A stretch of DNA of 64,000 nt from Pseudomonadota bacterium (lineage in GTDB: Bacteria; Pseudomonadota; Alphaproteobacteria; Acetobacterales; Acetobacteraceae). Below are positions 47,982-58,222 of the stretch, one piece after another (position 1 is the first letter of the stretch; every line of letters starts with the position of its first letter). A program made the position numbers and the translations under genes. The stretch spans positions 16,719 through 80,718 of the forward strand of contig JAKBAV010000006.1 in assembly GCA_021826225.1 (NCBI GenBank), in the 5' to 3' direction. The notes under the pieces were generated by a model, which was given only the letters and a program-made list of their open reading frames with translations, was not told the origin of the DNA and did not search any database.

Positions 47982-49100
47982 ATGCCCTATCGCCTCCTGC
48001 TCGTCACCGCCGCCGGGTTTTTATCGGCCGGATCATTCTGGCTGTTCCTGCCGCTGCTTTCGCTGTCGCTGCGCGCCGATGGCGCGAGCGATGCCCTGGT
48101 GGGGTTCATGGCCAGCCTGCCCTGGATCGGGCTGCTCGCGGTCTCGGGATTCATTCCGCGTCTCATCCAGCATCTCGGGTTACAGCGCATGGTGCTGGCC
48201 GGCATGGTGCTTTCGATCGGCGCGTTCATCGGCTTCGCGCTCACGCGGGATCTGGCGGCATGGGGCGCGCTGGCCCTGCTGCTCGGCATGTCGCTGGGGC
48301 TGCGCTGGGCGGGGCTCGATACCTGGATCAATGGCAGCGTGCCGGAACACCTGCGCGGACGGCTGATCGGCGGCTATGAGCTGATCATGAGCGGCTCGAT
48401 GGCGATGGGGCCGGGGCTGCTGGCATTGCTCGGCAGCGTCGGCGAAACGCCGTTTCTGGCCGCCGCCGCGCTGGTCTGCGGTGCCATCATGCTGCTGCTG
48501 AGCGCCGGGCGCGAAGCCGGCGGCATCGCTCAGGCGGCAGAGGCAATCCGCGGGCGGGACGTGCTGCGGGCGGAGGCCGCGAGCTTTATCGGCCTGGCGC
48601 TGGTGGGGCTGAGCGAGGCGTGCAATCTCTCGCTGCTGCCGGTCATGGGGCTCGGCCTGGGGGTGAGCCCGCATCTCGCACCTCTGCTGGTGGTGGTGTG
48701 CCAGGCCGGCGTCGCCGGCGGCGCGCTTGTCTGCGGCACGCTGGCGGACCGGCTGAACCGGCGGGCGTTGAAAATCGGTGCCGGCATCGTGATGGTTGTT
48801 TTACCTCTGGCGGTGCCGGCCGCCATGCGCCATGGCGCAGTGTGGCCCGTGCTGGTGTTCTGGGGCGCGGCGCAAGGCGGCATGTTCACCGTGGCGGTCG
48901 TCAAGCTCGGCACGCGGTTTTCCGGCACGGCTCTGGCCAAGGCGATGTCCCTGGCCATGGTGATCTATACGCTGGGTGGCATAGCCGGACCGCCGCTGAT
49001 GGGCGCGCTGATGAGCCTGGCCGGTCCGGCCGGGCTGGCCTATGGCCTGGCGGCGGTGGCTTTGGCCGGGCTCGCGGTGATCGCGAGGCCAGGACGCTGA
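47982..49100 (+). CDS. Major facilitator superfamily transporter
   Basis: The 372-aa hydrophobic protein has about 12 membrane segments. A G-R-RL-GG.EL-type loop (EHLRGRLIGGYELIMSG) lies after helix 4, and ADRLNRRALKIG lies between the two halves. It is in the MFS fold, with no family-specific motif that I can name. It follows the ABC exporter after five bases. Substrate unknown. Confidence 0.8.
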   Translation: MPYRLLLVTAAGFLSAGSFWLFLPLLSLSLRADGASDALVGFMASLPWIGLLAVSGFIPRLIQHLGLQRMVLAGMVLSIGAFIGFALTRDLAAWGALALLLGMSLGLRWAGLDTWINGSVPEHLRGRLIGGYELIMSGSMAMGPGLLALLGSVGETPFLAAAALVCGAIMLLLSAGREAGGIAQAAEAIRGRDVLRAEAASFIGLALVGLSEACNLSLLPVMGLGLGVSPHLAPLLVVVCQAGVAGGALVCGTLADRLNRRALKIGAGIVMVVLPLAVPAAMRHGAVWPVLVFWGAAQGGMFTVAVVKLGTRFSGTALAKAMSLAMVIYTLGGIAGPPLMGALMSLAGPAGLAYGLAAVALAGLAVIARPGR

Positions 49101-49109
49101 AGGGTGGGC

Positions 49110-50381
49110 TTATGCGTGCAGCGCGCTTTTTCCGATATCCCGCCGGCAGAACCCATCCTCCCAGTCCAGCGTGTCGATGGCCGCGTAAGCGCGGCTCAGC
49201 GCCTCGCGCAACGTGGCCCCCACGGCGTTGACCGCGAGAACACGACCGCCATTGGCCAATATGCCGTTCTGTTCGGCGCAGGTGCCGGCATGGAAGATGT
49301 TCACGCCCTCGATACGCCCCGCTTCCTCCAGCCCGTAAATCTCGGAGCCCGTGGCATAGGCGCCGGGATAGCCCTTGGCGCACATTACCACCGTGGCGGC
49401 ACTGCCCGGGCGCCAGTCCAGCTTAATATCGCGCAGTGTGCCATTGGTAGCCGCCTGCAGCGCCGCCAGCAGGTCGGATGCCAGCATCGGTAGCACGGTC
49501 TCGCATTCCGGATCGCCGAAGCGGACGTTGAATTCGATCAGCTTTACGCCGTCCTCCCCGACCATCAGCCCGGCGAAGAGAAAGCCGCGAAACGGGGTGC
49601 CGCGCCGCGCCATTTCACGCAAAGCGGGGCGGATGACGCGCGCCATGCTTTGCTCCACCACCTCGGGCGTCGCCCAAGGGGGGCTGAAAATCGCGCCCAT
49701 GCCGCCGGTATTCGGGCCGGTATCGCCCTCACCTACGCGTTTATGGTCGGCCGCGGCACCGAAATAAACCGCCTCCTCGCCATCGCAGAGGGCGAAGACC
49801 GAAATCTCCTCGCCCACCAGACATTCCTCGATGACGACCAGCGCCCCGGCGGCGCCGTGGATTTTATCCTCCATGATGGCGGTGACGGCGTCATGCGCCT
49901 CGTCGAGCGTGGTGGCGACGACGACGCCCTTGCCGGCGGCCAGGCCATCGGCCTTGATGACGATGGGGGCACCAACGGCCTCGATATATTCATGCGCCTC
50001 TTCGGCATGGGTGAAGCTGGCCCAGGCGGCGGTGGGAATATGCGCGCGATCAGCGATTTCCTTGGTGAATTTCTTGCTGCCCTCAAGCGCGGCGGCGGCG
50101 GCGCTGGGGCCGCAGCAGGCGATGCCGGCGGCGGCCAGCGCATCGGCAATGCCGGCGACCAGCGGGGCTTCGGGGCCGGGGATCACGAGGTCTATCTTCT
50201 GCGCCAGCCCGAAGCTCACGATAGCGGGAATATCGGTGGTGCGGAGATATACGTTTTCAGCCAGCGCGGCGGTGCCGGGATTGCCGGGGGCGACGAAAAG
50301 CTTGGTGAGCAGCGGGCTCCGCGCGATGGACCAGGCCAGCGCATGTTCGCGCCCGCCGGAACCGATGATGAGAACGCGCAT
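49110..50381 (-). CDS. purD: Phosphoribosylamine--glycine ligase
   Basis: PurD makes glycinamide ribonucleotide (purine pathway). The product is 423 aa from the ATG at 50381 (MRVLIIGSGGREHALAWSI) and has an AAGGGGG site upstream. It has ATP-grasp motifs IVIKADGLAAGKGVVVATT and LIEFNVRFGDPECETVLP. The track start lies within the divergent xseA region and is unlikely. Confidence 0.96.
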   Translation of the reverse strand: MRVLIIGSGGREHALAWSIARSPLLTKLFVAPGNPGTAALAENVYLRTTDIPAIVSFGLAQKIDLVIPGPEAPLVAGIADALAAAGIACCGPSAAAAALEGSKKFTKEIADRAHIPTAAWASFTHAEEAHEYIEAVGAPIVIKADGLAAGKGVVVATTLDEAHDAVTAIMEDKIHGAAGALVVIEECLVGEEISVFALCDGEEAVYFGAAADHKRVGEGDTGPNTGGMGAIFSPPWATPEVVEQSMARVIRPALREMARRGTPFRGFLFAGLMVGEDGVKLIEFNVRFGDPECETVLPMLASDLLAALQAATNGTLRDIKLDWRPGSAATVVMCAKGYPGAYATGSEIYGLEEAGRIEGVNIFHAGTCAEQNGILANGGRVLAVNAVGATLREALSRAYAAIDTLDWEDGFCRRDIGKSALHA

Positions 50382-50427
50382 GTAACCCCCTTTGTGAACC
50401 GCGCGCGCTGTACCATACTCCGCGGCG

Positions 50428-51906
50428 ATGAGTGAAATCGGCCTGAATACCCCTGAATTTTCCGTCTCCGAACTCGCGGGCGCGGTGAAGCGCACGCTGG
50501 AAGGCGCCTTCGGCCGGGTGCGGGTGCGCGGCGAGATTACCGAGTTCAAGGCCTATGGCTCCGGTCACCAGTATTTCGCGCTGAAGGATGAAAGCGCCAA
50601 AATCCGCGCGATCATCTGGAAAGGGCAGGTCGCGCGCGTCGGGCTGAAGGCGGAAAACGGCGTGGAGGTAATCGCCACCGGCAAGCTCACCTCCTATCCG
50701 GAACGCTCGGAATACCAGCTTATCGTGGAAAAACTGGAATATGCCGGCGCCGGCGCGCTGCTGGCGCGTATCGAGGCGCTGCGGGTGCGGCTGCAGGCCG
50801 AGGGGCTGTTCGAGCGGCGGCGGGCCCTGCCGGTGCTGCCGCGCGTAATCGGGGTGGTGACATCGGCGCAGGGCGCGGTGCTCCAGGATATCAAAACCAC
50901 CATTGCACGGCGCTTTCCCCGCCTCATTCTGCTCTGGCCCGTCGCGGTGCAAGGCGAGGGCGCGGCGGAGAAGATCGCGGCGGCCATTACCGGCTTCAAC
51001 AACCTGCCGCCCGGCATGGCGCAGCCGGATGTGCTCATCGTGGCGCGCGGCGGCGGCAGCCTTGAAGACCTCATGGCGTTCAATGACGAAGCCGTGGTGC
51101 GGGCGGCGGCGGGCAGCCGCATTCCGCTGATTTCCGCCGTGGGGCATGAGACCGATACCACGCTGATCGACTTCGCCGCGGACCGCCGCGCCCCCACACC
51201 CACCGCCGCCGCCGAAATGGCCGTGCCGGCGCGGGCGGAATTGCTGGCCGACCTGGCGCAACGCGCGGCACGGCTGGATGGCGCCGCCGCGCGCCTGCTC
51301 GGCCTCGCCCATGCCGGGCTGGACAGGGCTGCGGCGCGATTGCCCGACCTGCCCGCCATGCTGGGCGCCGCCCGCCAACGCCTGGATGACAGGGCCGAGC
51401 GCCTGATCCTCGCATTGCCCAACTTCATGGCGGCCAAACGCGGCCGGGTGGAACGGTTGGCGCTACGCCACCCGCGCGAATTCCTGCTCCGCCTGCGCGG
51501 CGGAATCGAACTGCTGCAACGGCGCCTGCGCGATGGTCTGCCCAACCTGCTGCGCGCCGGGACCAAGCGGCTGGACGCGGCCGGCTACCGGCTGACCCAT
51601 CCCGGTGGCGAGATAGCGCTGCGACGAGGGCGGACCGACATGCTGGGGCAACGCCTGGCCAGCCCCCTGCCCGGCCGCCTGCGCGAGGCTAGGCTACGGC
51701 TGGATACCGTGGCGGCGCGGCTGGAGAGCGCGAGCTACGAGCGCGTGCTGGCGCGCGGCTTCACGCTGGTGACCACGCCCAAGGGCACGGCCGTGACCGC
51801 GGCTGCGAAAGTGGCGCCCGGCACGCCGCTGACCCTGCATTTCGCCGATGGCATCGTCGCCGTGCGGGCCGAGAAACCCACGGCACAGCTCGATTTCGGG
51901 CTTTAA
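50428..51906 (+). CDS. xseA: Exodeoxyribonuclease VII large subunit
   Basis: XseA is the catalytic subunit of Exo VII, which degrades single-stranded DNA. The 492-aa product has the N-terminal OB domain ([27 protein letters not shown]) and the catalytic block [25 protein letters not shown] ... [32 protein letters not shown] long coiled-coil C-terminus follows. It is divergent from purD. No xseB is seen nearby. Confidence 0.96.
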   Translation: MSEIGLNTPEFSVSELAGAVKRTLEGAFGRVRVRGEITEFKAYGSGHQYFALKDESAKIRAIIWKGQVARVGLKAENGVEVIATGKLTSYPERSEYQLIVEKLEYAGAGALLARIEALRVRLQAEGLFERRRALPVLPRVIGVVTSAQGAVLQDIKTTIARRFPRLILLWPVAVQGEGAAEKIAAAITGFNNLPPGMAQPDVLIVARGGGSLEDLMAFNDEAVVRAAAGSRIPLISAVGHETDTTLIDFAADRRAPTPTAAAEMAVPARAELLADLAQRAARLDGAAARLLGLAHAGLDRAAARLPDLPAMLGAARQRLDDRAERLILALPNFMAAKRGRVERLALRHPREFLLRLRGGIELLQRRLRDGLPNLLRAGTKRLDAAGYRLTHPGGEIALRRGRTDMLGQRLASPLPGRLREARLRLDTVAARLESASYERVLARGFTLVTTPKGTAVTAAAKVAPGTPLTLHFADGIVAVRAEKPTAQLDFGL

Positions 51907-51986
51907 GCGCGGTTCAGCCTAACTCGCAAAGTCTACTTGGTAAGCCGAGGAGCAAGAGACGCATAATTCGCGCGTCTGGGTCGAAA

Positions 51987-53087
51987 TCAATTAAATTCCT
52001 CGGCCATGGCCACTATTTCCCTGGACGGCGTGCCGTAACTCACGAGTCTAACATCGAGATCGTAGGCGGTCACCAATTTTAGAGCCCGCCGCATGGCAGC
52101 GTGTATCCAATTACAATGATTGCCGAATGCGCCGCCGCCGAGAAGCGTCAGAAAAACGACTTTTGATCCGCCCCGTTGTGCGTTCAAAACAGCGGCCCAC
52201 ATGGTGGCCTCATAAGCGGCCTCCAAGACGAGCACCGCGAATGGCGTCCAATGAGCAGGGGGAATGCGGCTATAGGCAACCGGCAACGCCGAGCAGAATG
52301 CCTGAGAGACTCGCGGCCGATCCGGCCCTGCCGCTTCGGTGACTTCGACATCGTGATGTATTCCGATGCGCAGTTTTCCTCGCAAAACATCAAGTTGGTC
52401 CTTTGCAAGTGTTCCAAGGTGTTGAGCGATGGCATCGAGGCCCGTTCTGGTACCCAAGGCATAGCCATTCTGCATCGTCCATAGCTCGCCGACGGACAGT
52501 TTTGTCGCACGGCTCAAAGCCTCCCCCAGATCTGTGAGCCCATCGAGTTGCTCCCTCGCGGTTTGGCCCTCGCTGCCTCCCACTGGAGCAAAGTAATTGC
52601 GATAGATGGTCGCCGCGCCAGCGGCGATTGCACATGCCGGCCCCTGAGTTGGGTCGCTTTGATACCGGGTCACGCCATGTTCCGGCGTTATGTCTGGCGA
52701 CACCATCTCCAATAGATTGAACTGTGAGGCTACCTGGAAAAGCGCCCCAGCATTTTCCGCAGACCTGTGCATATGCCGCACATCGCCGGTCACCACACTC
52801 GTCTGCATCCTGCTGGGCGGATTGACCGCGGATTTTACCCTTGCGCGGAGAGCCTGAAGTGAGACCAATTCTAGCTCCCCAACCCCATAGCTAGCGCCAT
52901 TGATCCGGGAGACCAGTCTTACGTCCTCGACAGCGAGACGCGCGCGTGTCTCGTCGTAGCCAGCTTCCCGAAATCCCGTGAGCTTTTCGAACCAATCCAT
53001 GATTTCCCCCTCAACCCGTACGGGGTCAACTTCATACGACACCTCCGGTTGCTGTACCGGTATCACATTAGATTGCGCGCGTGCCAT
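51987..53087 (-). CDS. Uncharacterised macro-domain-like protein, atypical base composition
   Basis: The 366-aa product contains SRMQTSVVTGDVRHMHRS, then FNLLEMVSPDITPEHGVTRYQ and DPTQGPACAIAAGAATIYRN. It ends with KVVFLTLLGGGAFGN...WIHAAMRRAL. I recall similar proteins scattered in bacteria and protists; the last block resembles the GGGAFGN loop of macro domains, which bind ADP-ribose. Function unknown. Sampled lines are about 50-62% GC versus over 75% in neighbouring xseA, so it is probably acquired. No mobility gene is adjacent. Confidence 0.72.
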   Translation of the reverse strand: MARAQSNVIPVQQPEVSYEVDPVRVEGEIMDWFEKLTGFREAGYDETRARLAVEDVRLVSRINGASYGVGELELVSLQALRARVKSAVNPPSRMQTSVVTGDVRHMHRSAENAGALFQVASQFNLLEMVSPDITPEHGVTRYQSDPTQGPACAIAAGAATIYRNYFAPVGGSEGQTAREQLDGLTDLGEALSRATKLSVGELWTMQNGYALGTRTGLDAIAQHLGTLAKDQLDVLRGKLRIGIHHDVEVTEAAGPDRPRVSQAFCSALPVAYSRIPPAHWTPFAVLVLEAAYEATMWAAVLNAQRGGSKVVFLTLLGGGAFGNHCNWIHAAMRRALKLVTAYDLDVRLVSYGTPSREIVAMAEEFN

Positions 53088-53234
53088 GCAAGCGCGTTTG
53101 CGGCCGTAAAACCCGCCATGCAGGCGCCGGCGCGAAAGAGCCAGGGAATTCCCGCCATGCCATGCAACTTATCCCGCCCGGCACGGCTTTTACATCGCAG
53201 GGAATACGTCACCCTTGCCTTTAGGAGCTGAGCC

Positions 53235-54533
53235 TTGAATTTGCGTGCACTCGCCGCGCCCCGTGAGGGCACCGACCACTTCGCATGGGTCGTCACCCTG
53301 GTGTGCATATTGGGGCTCATCATCGCCCTGTCCGGCTCATCGCGCGGCGCGGACCTGTTTCTGGCGTGCTGGGGCCTGCTCATTTTGCCGCGCGCGCCTT
53401 TATGCCTGAAACTGGTATTCCGCTCGCCCGGCCTGTGGCTGATACCGGCCTTCGCGCTGCTTTCGGTGCTTTGGTCGCAGGACCGCAGCGAGACGCTGCG
53501 CGCCGGCATCGAGCTGTCCCTGACCATCGGCATCGCTTTTCTGACAGCCGGCTTCCTGCGGCCGCGCGAATTCGTCGTCACCATGATGCTCGGCCTGCTA
53601 TTCGCCGCGGTACTGTCGCTGCTGTTTGGCCGGTACGGTGTGGACGGGTTGAGCGGCCAGACCGTGTTCATGGGGATTTTCGCCAGTAAGAACACCATGG
53701 CGATGGTGATGTCGTTGTTTCTGCTGTTCTCGCTCGCGGTTCTGGTTGACCGGCATCAGCCCGCATTATTCCGCCTGATCGCGGTCATCGCCTTCCCGCT
53801 CAGTATTCCGCTGCTGCTGCGCGCGCATTCGGTCGGGGCGTTCATCACCACCGGGGCTTCCCTGCTGGCATTTCTGCTGATCGTGGTCTTTGTTCGCCTC
53901 TCCTCGCGCGAGCGCATGCTCGTGCTCACGGTGGGCGGGGCTCTGGCCGTGCCCATCGCCATCGGCACTGCGTATCTGGCGTTGAGCGGCACGCTCGGCG
54001 ATGCGGTGTACTGGTTCATCACCCATGTGCTGGGCAAGGACCCGACCATGACCGGGCGCACGGTGCTCTGGCAGATCGCCCTGAACCAGATCGCCCAGCA
54101 CCCGCTTCTGGGCTCAGGCTACGATGCGTTCTGGATTCAGGGCAATCTGCTGCCGGAAGGAATATGGCGGGAGTTTCAGATCGATTCGCGCTCGGGCTTC
54201 AATTTCCAGAACACCCTGCTGGAGGTCGCGGTCGAGCTTGGTTGGATCGGGGCAGGCCTGCTGGCCATGATGCTGTTCGCGGCGACCGTGCGCGTGGCCC
54301 GGCTCGCTTTGGCCGACCAGAACATGGCGCACGCGGCTCTGCTCGCCTCGCTTTTCTGCCTGCTGACGCGGATGATCGCCGAGGTGGATACGCCCTACCC
54401 GTTTGCCCTCGGCACGTTTTTATTGTTCGCCGCCGCCGCCTACGGCGCCGACCAGGTGGCGGCGGTGCGCGCGCCGCAACCTCAGGGCACGTATGAAACC
54501 GCCTCGCCGAGCATATCAGCGGAGAGAGCCTGA
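53235..54533 (+). CDS. O-antigen ligase/polymerase family membrane protein (Wzy_C)
   Basis: The 432-aa protein has about ten hydrophobic helices and a long loop with TGRTVLWQIALNQIAQHPLLGSGYDAFW. This corresponds to the Wzy_C/WaaL motif containing the conserved arginine and G-Y-G-type segment. Such proteins polymerise or ligate surface polysaccharide in the periplasm. The TTG start has AGGAG eight bases upstream. It stands alone, with no glycosyltransferase genes nearby, so the linked polymer is unknown. Confidence 0.8.
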   Translation: MNLRALAAPREGTDHFAWVVTLVCILGLIIALSGSSRGADLFLACWGLLILPRAPLCLKLVFRSPGLWLIPAFALLSVLWSQDRSETLRAGIELSLTIGIAFLTAGFLRPREFVVTMMLGLLFAAVLSLLFGRYGVDGLSGQTVFMGIFASKNTMAMVMSLFLLFSLAVLVDRHQPALFRLIAVIAFPLSIPLLLRAHSVGAFITTGASLLAFLLIVVFVRLSSRERMLVLTVGGALAVPIAIGTAYLALSGTLGDAVYWFITHVLGKDPTMTGRTVLWQIALNQIAQHPLLGSGYDAFWIQGNLLPEGIWREFQIDSRSGFNFQNTLLEVAVELGWIGAGLLAMMLFAATVRVARLALADQNMAHAALLASLFCLLTRMIAEVDTPYPFALGTFLLFAAAAYGADQVAAVRAPQPQGTYETASPSISAERA

Positions 54534-54682
54534 ACATATCGCCGTCAGCCGAAACGGCCGCCGCGCCCGGATAAGCGCGGCACGCATTAATTGATACAAT
54601 TTCGTAACTAAAAGGGTTGCGCGAGGGGCGGCGGCGTGCGATGCCCGGGGCCGAGGACGCTGGGGACGCGGAGAGGCACGCA

Positions 54683-54823
54683 ATGTTGAAGAGCTTTGCC
54701 TGGGATAACAACCGGCTGATCTGCCCCGACCCGGCCGGTGCCGCGCGCGCCACGGAACTGGAGCCGGAGGCCATTCCGGCCATTCCAGGGCGGAACCATA
54801 ACCGGACGAGAGGCTGGATATGA
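54683..54823 (+). CDS. Possible 46-aa leader ORF coupled to sufE
   Basis: ATG at 54683 has GAGAGG upstream and gives MLKSFAWDNNRLICPDP... ending NHNRTRGWI. Its TGA overlaps the sufE ATG (ATGA), so translation could be coupled. The protein is not recognised, and the frame may be a chance ORF. It is listed because of the good start signal. Confidence 0.4.
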   Translation: MLKSFAWDNNRLICPDPAGAARATELEPEAIPAIPGRNHNRTRGWI

Positions 54824-55254
54824 CTGAGTATTTCACGCCCGGTGAAACCAGCACGGCGGCGGCCATCACGGCCATCGGCGAAGAGCTGGCGCTGTTCGAC
54901 GATTGGCTGGACCGCTACGAATTCATTATCGAGCTGGGCCGCAAACTACCCCCCTACCCCGCCGCATGGCAGGATGAGGTGCATCGCGTGCAGGGTTGCC
55001 AGAGCCAGGTCTGGCTGGCGGCGCAGGCGGAAGGTGACAAGCTGCTGTTCACCGGCGCCTCGGATGCCGCAATTGTGGCCGGGCTGGTGGCGCTGGTGCT
55101 GCGTGTGTATTCCGGCCGCACCCGCGCCGAGATTCTCGCAACCCCGGGCAAATTCCTGCATGATCTGGGGCTGATCGGCGCACTCTCCACCAGCCGCGGC
55201 AACGGCGTGGCGGCGATGGTGGAACGCATCCACGCCATCGCCCGCGCGCCGTAG
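54820..55254 (+). CDS. sufE: SufE family cysteine desulfuration protein
   Basis: SufE accepts sulfur from a cysteine desulfurase (SufS) on a conserved cysteine and delivers it to the SufBCD Fe-S scaffold. The 144-aa product has FDDWLDRYEFIIELGRKLPPYPAAW and VHRVQGCQSQVWLAA, whose cysteine is the acceptor, and a late GLIGALSTSRGNGVAAMVERI. All fit SufE. No other suf gene is in view. Confidence 0.93.
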   Translation: MTEYFTPGETSTAAAITAIGEELALFDDWLDRYEFIIELGRKLPPYPAAWQDEVHRVQGCQSQVWLAAQAEGDKLLFTGASDAAIVAGLVALVLRVYSGRTRAEILATPGKFLHDLGLIGALSTSRGNGVAAMVERIHAIARAP

Positions 55255-55270
55255 AGCAAAGCCGCTCAGT

Positions 55271-55588
55271 TTACCGCCAGTGGCCCGGGATCCAGCGCCA
55301 TTGGTAATTTATCACGGCCCAGTGGCCATCGACCCAATGATGCCAGCCCACCTCGCGATGTGCATAATGGCCGCGTACCCAGAAGTAGCGATGTCCGGTC
55401 CAATGCCAGTGGCCGGGGACCCAGATAAAGGCCGCACCAGGCGGCGGTGGCGGTGGCGCTTCCCATTGGCGGGGCGGCGGGGGCTGCCAGCCGGGTGGAT
55501 AGGCGGGCTGCGCCAGTGCGGCGGTGCCAAGCGCGGCGGCGAGGGCCGTGCCGAGAATCGATTGAGCCAGTCTCCTGCGTGCAATCAT
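55271..55588 (-). CDS. WxPGHW-repeat secreted small protein
   Basis: The 105-aa product begins with a signal peptide (MIARRRLAQSILGTALAAALGTAALAQ). Proline-rich and aromatic repeats follow, such as WVPGHWHWTG, FWVRGHYAH and WIPGHWR. This is the YXWGXW/WXXGXW-type repeat found in many alphaproteobacterial exported proteins of unknown role. The ATG at 55588 has GGAG upstream. It converges with sufE. Confidence 0.8.
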   Translation of the reverse strand: MIARRRLAQSILGTALAAALGTAALAQPAYPPGWQPPPPRQWEAPPPPPPGAAFIWVPGHWHWTGHRYFWVRGHYAHREVGWHHWVDGHWAVINYQWRWIPGHWR

Positions 55589-55673
55589 GGTTTTTCTCCA
55601 TCTGATGCACATATTTCTGGCCCGTGAATCGGGCGATATTACGCCGTATATTTTACGGAATGTTACGCCACCG

Positions 55674-55973
55674 CTATTTTTGCAGCCGCCGCCGGTTGGC
55701 GCGGACCTTGCCGCGATACAGCCGCATGATCTTGCCGGCCGCCAGATCGGGCCGCCCTATGAGGCCGTGTTGCAGCATGATGCCGCCGGCCGATTGCGCC
55801 GTGGCCAGTTTTTCCGTGACCATTTTAACGGCCTCTGGCCCGCTCCCCGGCCCGCCTCTGGCGAGTTTGGCCAGGCGCAGCATGATGACATGCTGCGCCT
55901 CCATGCCGAGAAGCATGCTCTGCTGACCAAAAAACAAGCCCGAAACCCGCCGGCGTTTTACCATGACCGGCAT
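55674..55973 (-). CDS. Conserved small protein with MVTEK and YRGKVRANRRRL motifs
   Basis: The 99-aa product contains AVKMVTEKLATAQSAGGIM and ends KIMRLYRGKVRANRRRLQK. I recall short alphaproteobacterial proteins sharing a MV.EK segment and this basic end, so it is likely real. The function is unknown; the region before it is hydrophobic-helical. A plus-strand 140-aa ORF overlaps it and is rejected. The start (55973 or 55964) lacks a clear binding site. Confidence 0.6.
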   Translation of the reverse strand: MPVMVKRRRVSGLFFGQQSMLLGMEAQHVIMLRLAKLARGGPGSGPEAVKMVTEKLATAQSAGGIMLQHGLIGRPDLAAGKIMRLYRGKVRANRRRLQK

Positions 55974-56005
55974 ATGGGTAGACGATTGGCGATTACACCT
56001 TACGG

Positions 56006-58222
56006 TTAATCGCCGAATTTATTACCGCGCGGAAAGCCATTGGGCGGCAGCCGCCCGGCAGTGGCGCGGGCGCCGTGCCATTCGGTCAGCTTCAGCTCGG
56101 TCCGGGTTTTTTCACCGATGCGCCAGGTCAGGCCCTCGGCCAGCGCGAAGGTCTTCACATCAGCCATGCCGCCATCCTTGTATTTTTGCAGTTGTACGCC
56201 GGCGCCGCGCGGCATTTCCGGCAACTGGTCCAGCGGGAAAACCAGCAATTTGCGATTCTGGCCGATAACGGCGGCATGATCGCCCTTGACCGGAACGCAG
56301 GCGGCCCATTCCTCGCCGGGCTTCAGCACCAGTATGGTCTTGCCGGCGCGGCGTTCAGAGGTGAGTTCCGCGCCGGGGAGAATGAAACCGCGACCACTGG
56401 ACGAGGCGACGAGGTAGCGGGCCACCAGGTCGGGGATGAACAGGCACAGCACGTCATCCTCATTGGTCATCTCGACCAGCAGGCGGATGGCCTGGCCGTC
56501 GCCCCGGCCGCGCGGGATGTCCGAGCCTTTCAGCGTGTAGACGCGGCCATTCGTTGAGAGCAAGGCGATCTTGTCGGTCGATTCGCAGCGCAGCAGATGC
56601 GCGAGCTTGTCGCCCTCCTTGAACTTCAGCTCGGCGTCATCGGCCAGATGGCCCTTCTGGGCGCGGATCCAGCCTTTTTCGGACAGGATGACGGTGATGG
56701 CCTCGCGCTCGACCAGCGCCTCGGCGGTGATTTCCAGCACCGGCGCCGCGGCGGAAATTCTGGTGCGGCGGTTGCCGAGCGGGCCGCGACCGAATTTCTC
56801 CTCGACCTCGGCGATTTCCTCGCCGATTTTAACCCAGCGTCTGGTTTCATCCTTCAGCAGCGCCTGCAGCCCCTTCTGCTCCGCCGTGAGCTTTTTATGC
56901 TCGTTGCGGATTTCCATCTCCTCAAGCTTGCGCAAGGCGCGCAGGCGCATGTTGAGGATAGCCTCGGCCTGCACATCCGAGAGTTCGAATGTTCTGATGA
57001 GCTGCGTCTTTGGCTCATCCTCGAAACGGATGATCCGGATGACCTCGTCGAGATTGAGAAAAACCTTGATGTAGCCATCGAGGATTTCGAGCCGCCGGAA
57101 AATCGCATCCAGCCGGAATTGCGCGCGGCGGATGAGTACCTCGTGGCGATGGTCGAGCCAGGCGCGCAGCAGGGCTTTCAGCCCCATTACGCGCGGGGTG
57201 CGGCCATCCAGCACGTTCATGTTGAGAGCGAAGCGCGATTCCAGCTGCGTGGCGCGGAACAGCGAGGCCATCAGCATGTCGGGATCGACGATGCGGCTCT
57301 TGGGCTCCAGCACGAGACGGATGGTCTCGGCGCTCTCATCGCGCACATCGGCCAGCAGCGGCAGTTTTTTGTCGCCCAACAGCAGGGCGATCTGCTCCAC
57401 CAGCCTGGATTTCTGCACCTGATAGGGAATTTCGGTCACCACGATCACCCAGGTGCCGTTTTTCTGCGCCTCTTTCGCCCAGCTCGCGCGGGTGCGGAGC
57501 GAGCCGCGGCCGGTTTCGTAGGCGGCGCGAATCGTGGCCTCGTCCTCGACCAGCTCGCCGCCCGTGGGGAAATCCGGGCCGCGCATATGCAGCATCAGCT
57601 CGGCGGTGGAGGCACCGGGATTGGCGATGAGCGCCCTGGCGGCGGCACAGACCTCGCCGGCATTATGCGGCGGAATGGAGGTTGCCATGCCGACCGCGAT
57701 GCCGGATGCGCCATTGGCCAGCAGATTGGGGAAGGCGCCGGGCAGCACCACCGGCTCGCTCTCCTCACCATCATAGGTGGGGCGGAAATCCACTGCGTTT
57801 TCATCGATCCCGCGCAGCAGGAACTCGGCGATCTCGGTCAGGCGGGACTCAGTGTAGCGCATGGCCGCCGCGTTATCGCCGTCAATATTGCCGAAATTGC
57901 CCTGGCCCTCGATGAGCGGGAAGCGTGAGGAAAATTCCTGCGCCAGCCGCACCAGCGCCTCGTAGATCGAGCTGTCGCCATGCGGATGGAACTTGCCCAT
58001 CACATCGCCCACCACGCGGGCGCATTTCTTGAAGCCCGAGCGCGGGTCGAGCTTCAACTGGTGCATGGCGTAGATGAGCCGGCGATGCACGGGCTTCAGC
58101 CCGTCCCGCACATCGGGCAGCGAGCGCGACATGATGGTGGAGAGGGCATAGGCGAGGTAGCGCTCCGAGAGTGCGGTACCCAGCGCCAGATCGTCGATCT
58201 GCCCACCCATATCAATCGGCAT
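56006..58222 (-). CDS. parC: DNA topoisomerase IV subunit A
   Basis: ParC breaks and rejoins DNA with ParE to decatenate chromosomes. The product is 738 aa from the ATG at 58222 ([31 protein letters not shown]). It has [21 protein letters not shown] and [14 protein letters not shown], whose tyrosine attaches DNA. The long coiled-coil hinge is followed by a C-terminal beta-pinwheel region. The GAGGAGG site precedes this ATG. It overlaps the end of recO by 11 bases. Confidence 0.96.
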   Translation of the reverse strand: MPIDMGGQIDDLALGTALSERYLAYALSTIMSRSLPDVRDGLKPVHRRLIYAMHQLKLDPRSGFKKCARVVGDVMGKFHPHGDSSIYEALVRLAQEFSSRFPLIEGQGNFGNIDGDNAAAMRYTESRLTEIAEFLLRGIDENAVDFRPTYDGEESEPVVLPGAFPNLLANGASGIAVGMATSIPPHNAGEVCAAARALIANPGASTAELMLHMRGPDFPTGGELVEDEATIRAAYETGRGSLRTRASWAKEAQKNGTWVIVVTEIPYQVQKSRLVEQIALLLGDKKLPLLADVRDESAETIRLVLEPKSRIVDPDMLMASLFRATQLESRFALNMNVLDGRTPRVMGLKALLRAWLDHRHEVLIRRAQFRLDAIFRRLEILDGYIKVFLNLDEVIRIIRFEDEPKTQLIRTFELSDVQAEAILNMRLRALRKLEEMEIRNEHKKLTAEQKGLQALLKDETRRWVKIGEEIAEVEEKFGRGPLGNRRTRISAAAPVLEITAEALVEREAITVILSEKGWIRAQKGHLADDAELKFKEGDKLAHLLRCESTDKIALLSTNGRVYTLKGSDIPRGRGDGQAIRLLVEMTNEDDVLCLFIPDLVARYLVASSSGRGFILPGAELTSERRAGKTILVLKPGEEWAACVPVKGDHAAVIGQNRKLLVFPLDQLPEMPRGAGVQLQKYKDGGMADVKTFALAEGLTWRIGEKTRTELKLTEWHGARATAGRLPPNGFPRGNKFGD

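Noticed and set aside
51957-51977. AGACGC-N9-GCGTCT hairpin between xseA and the macro-like gene
   Set aside because: Only six base pairs, no T-run; too weak to call a terminator.
55587-56009. 140-aa plus-strand ORF overlapping the small conserved gene
   Set aside because: The minus-strand frame carries recognisable conserved motifs; this one does not.
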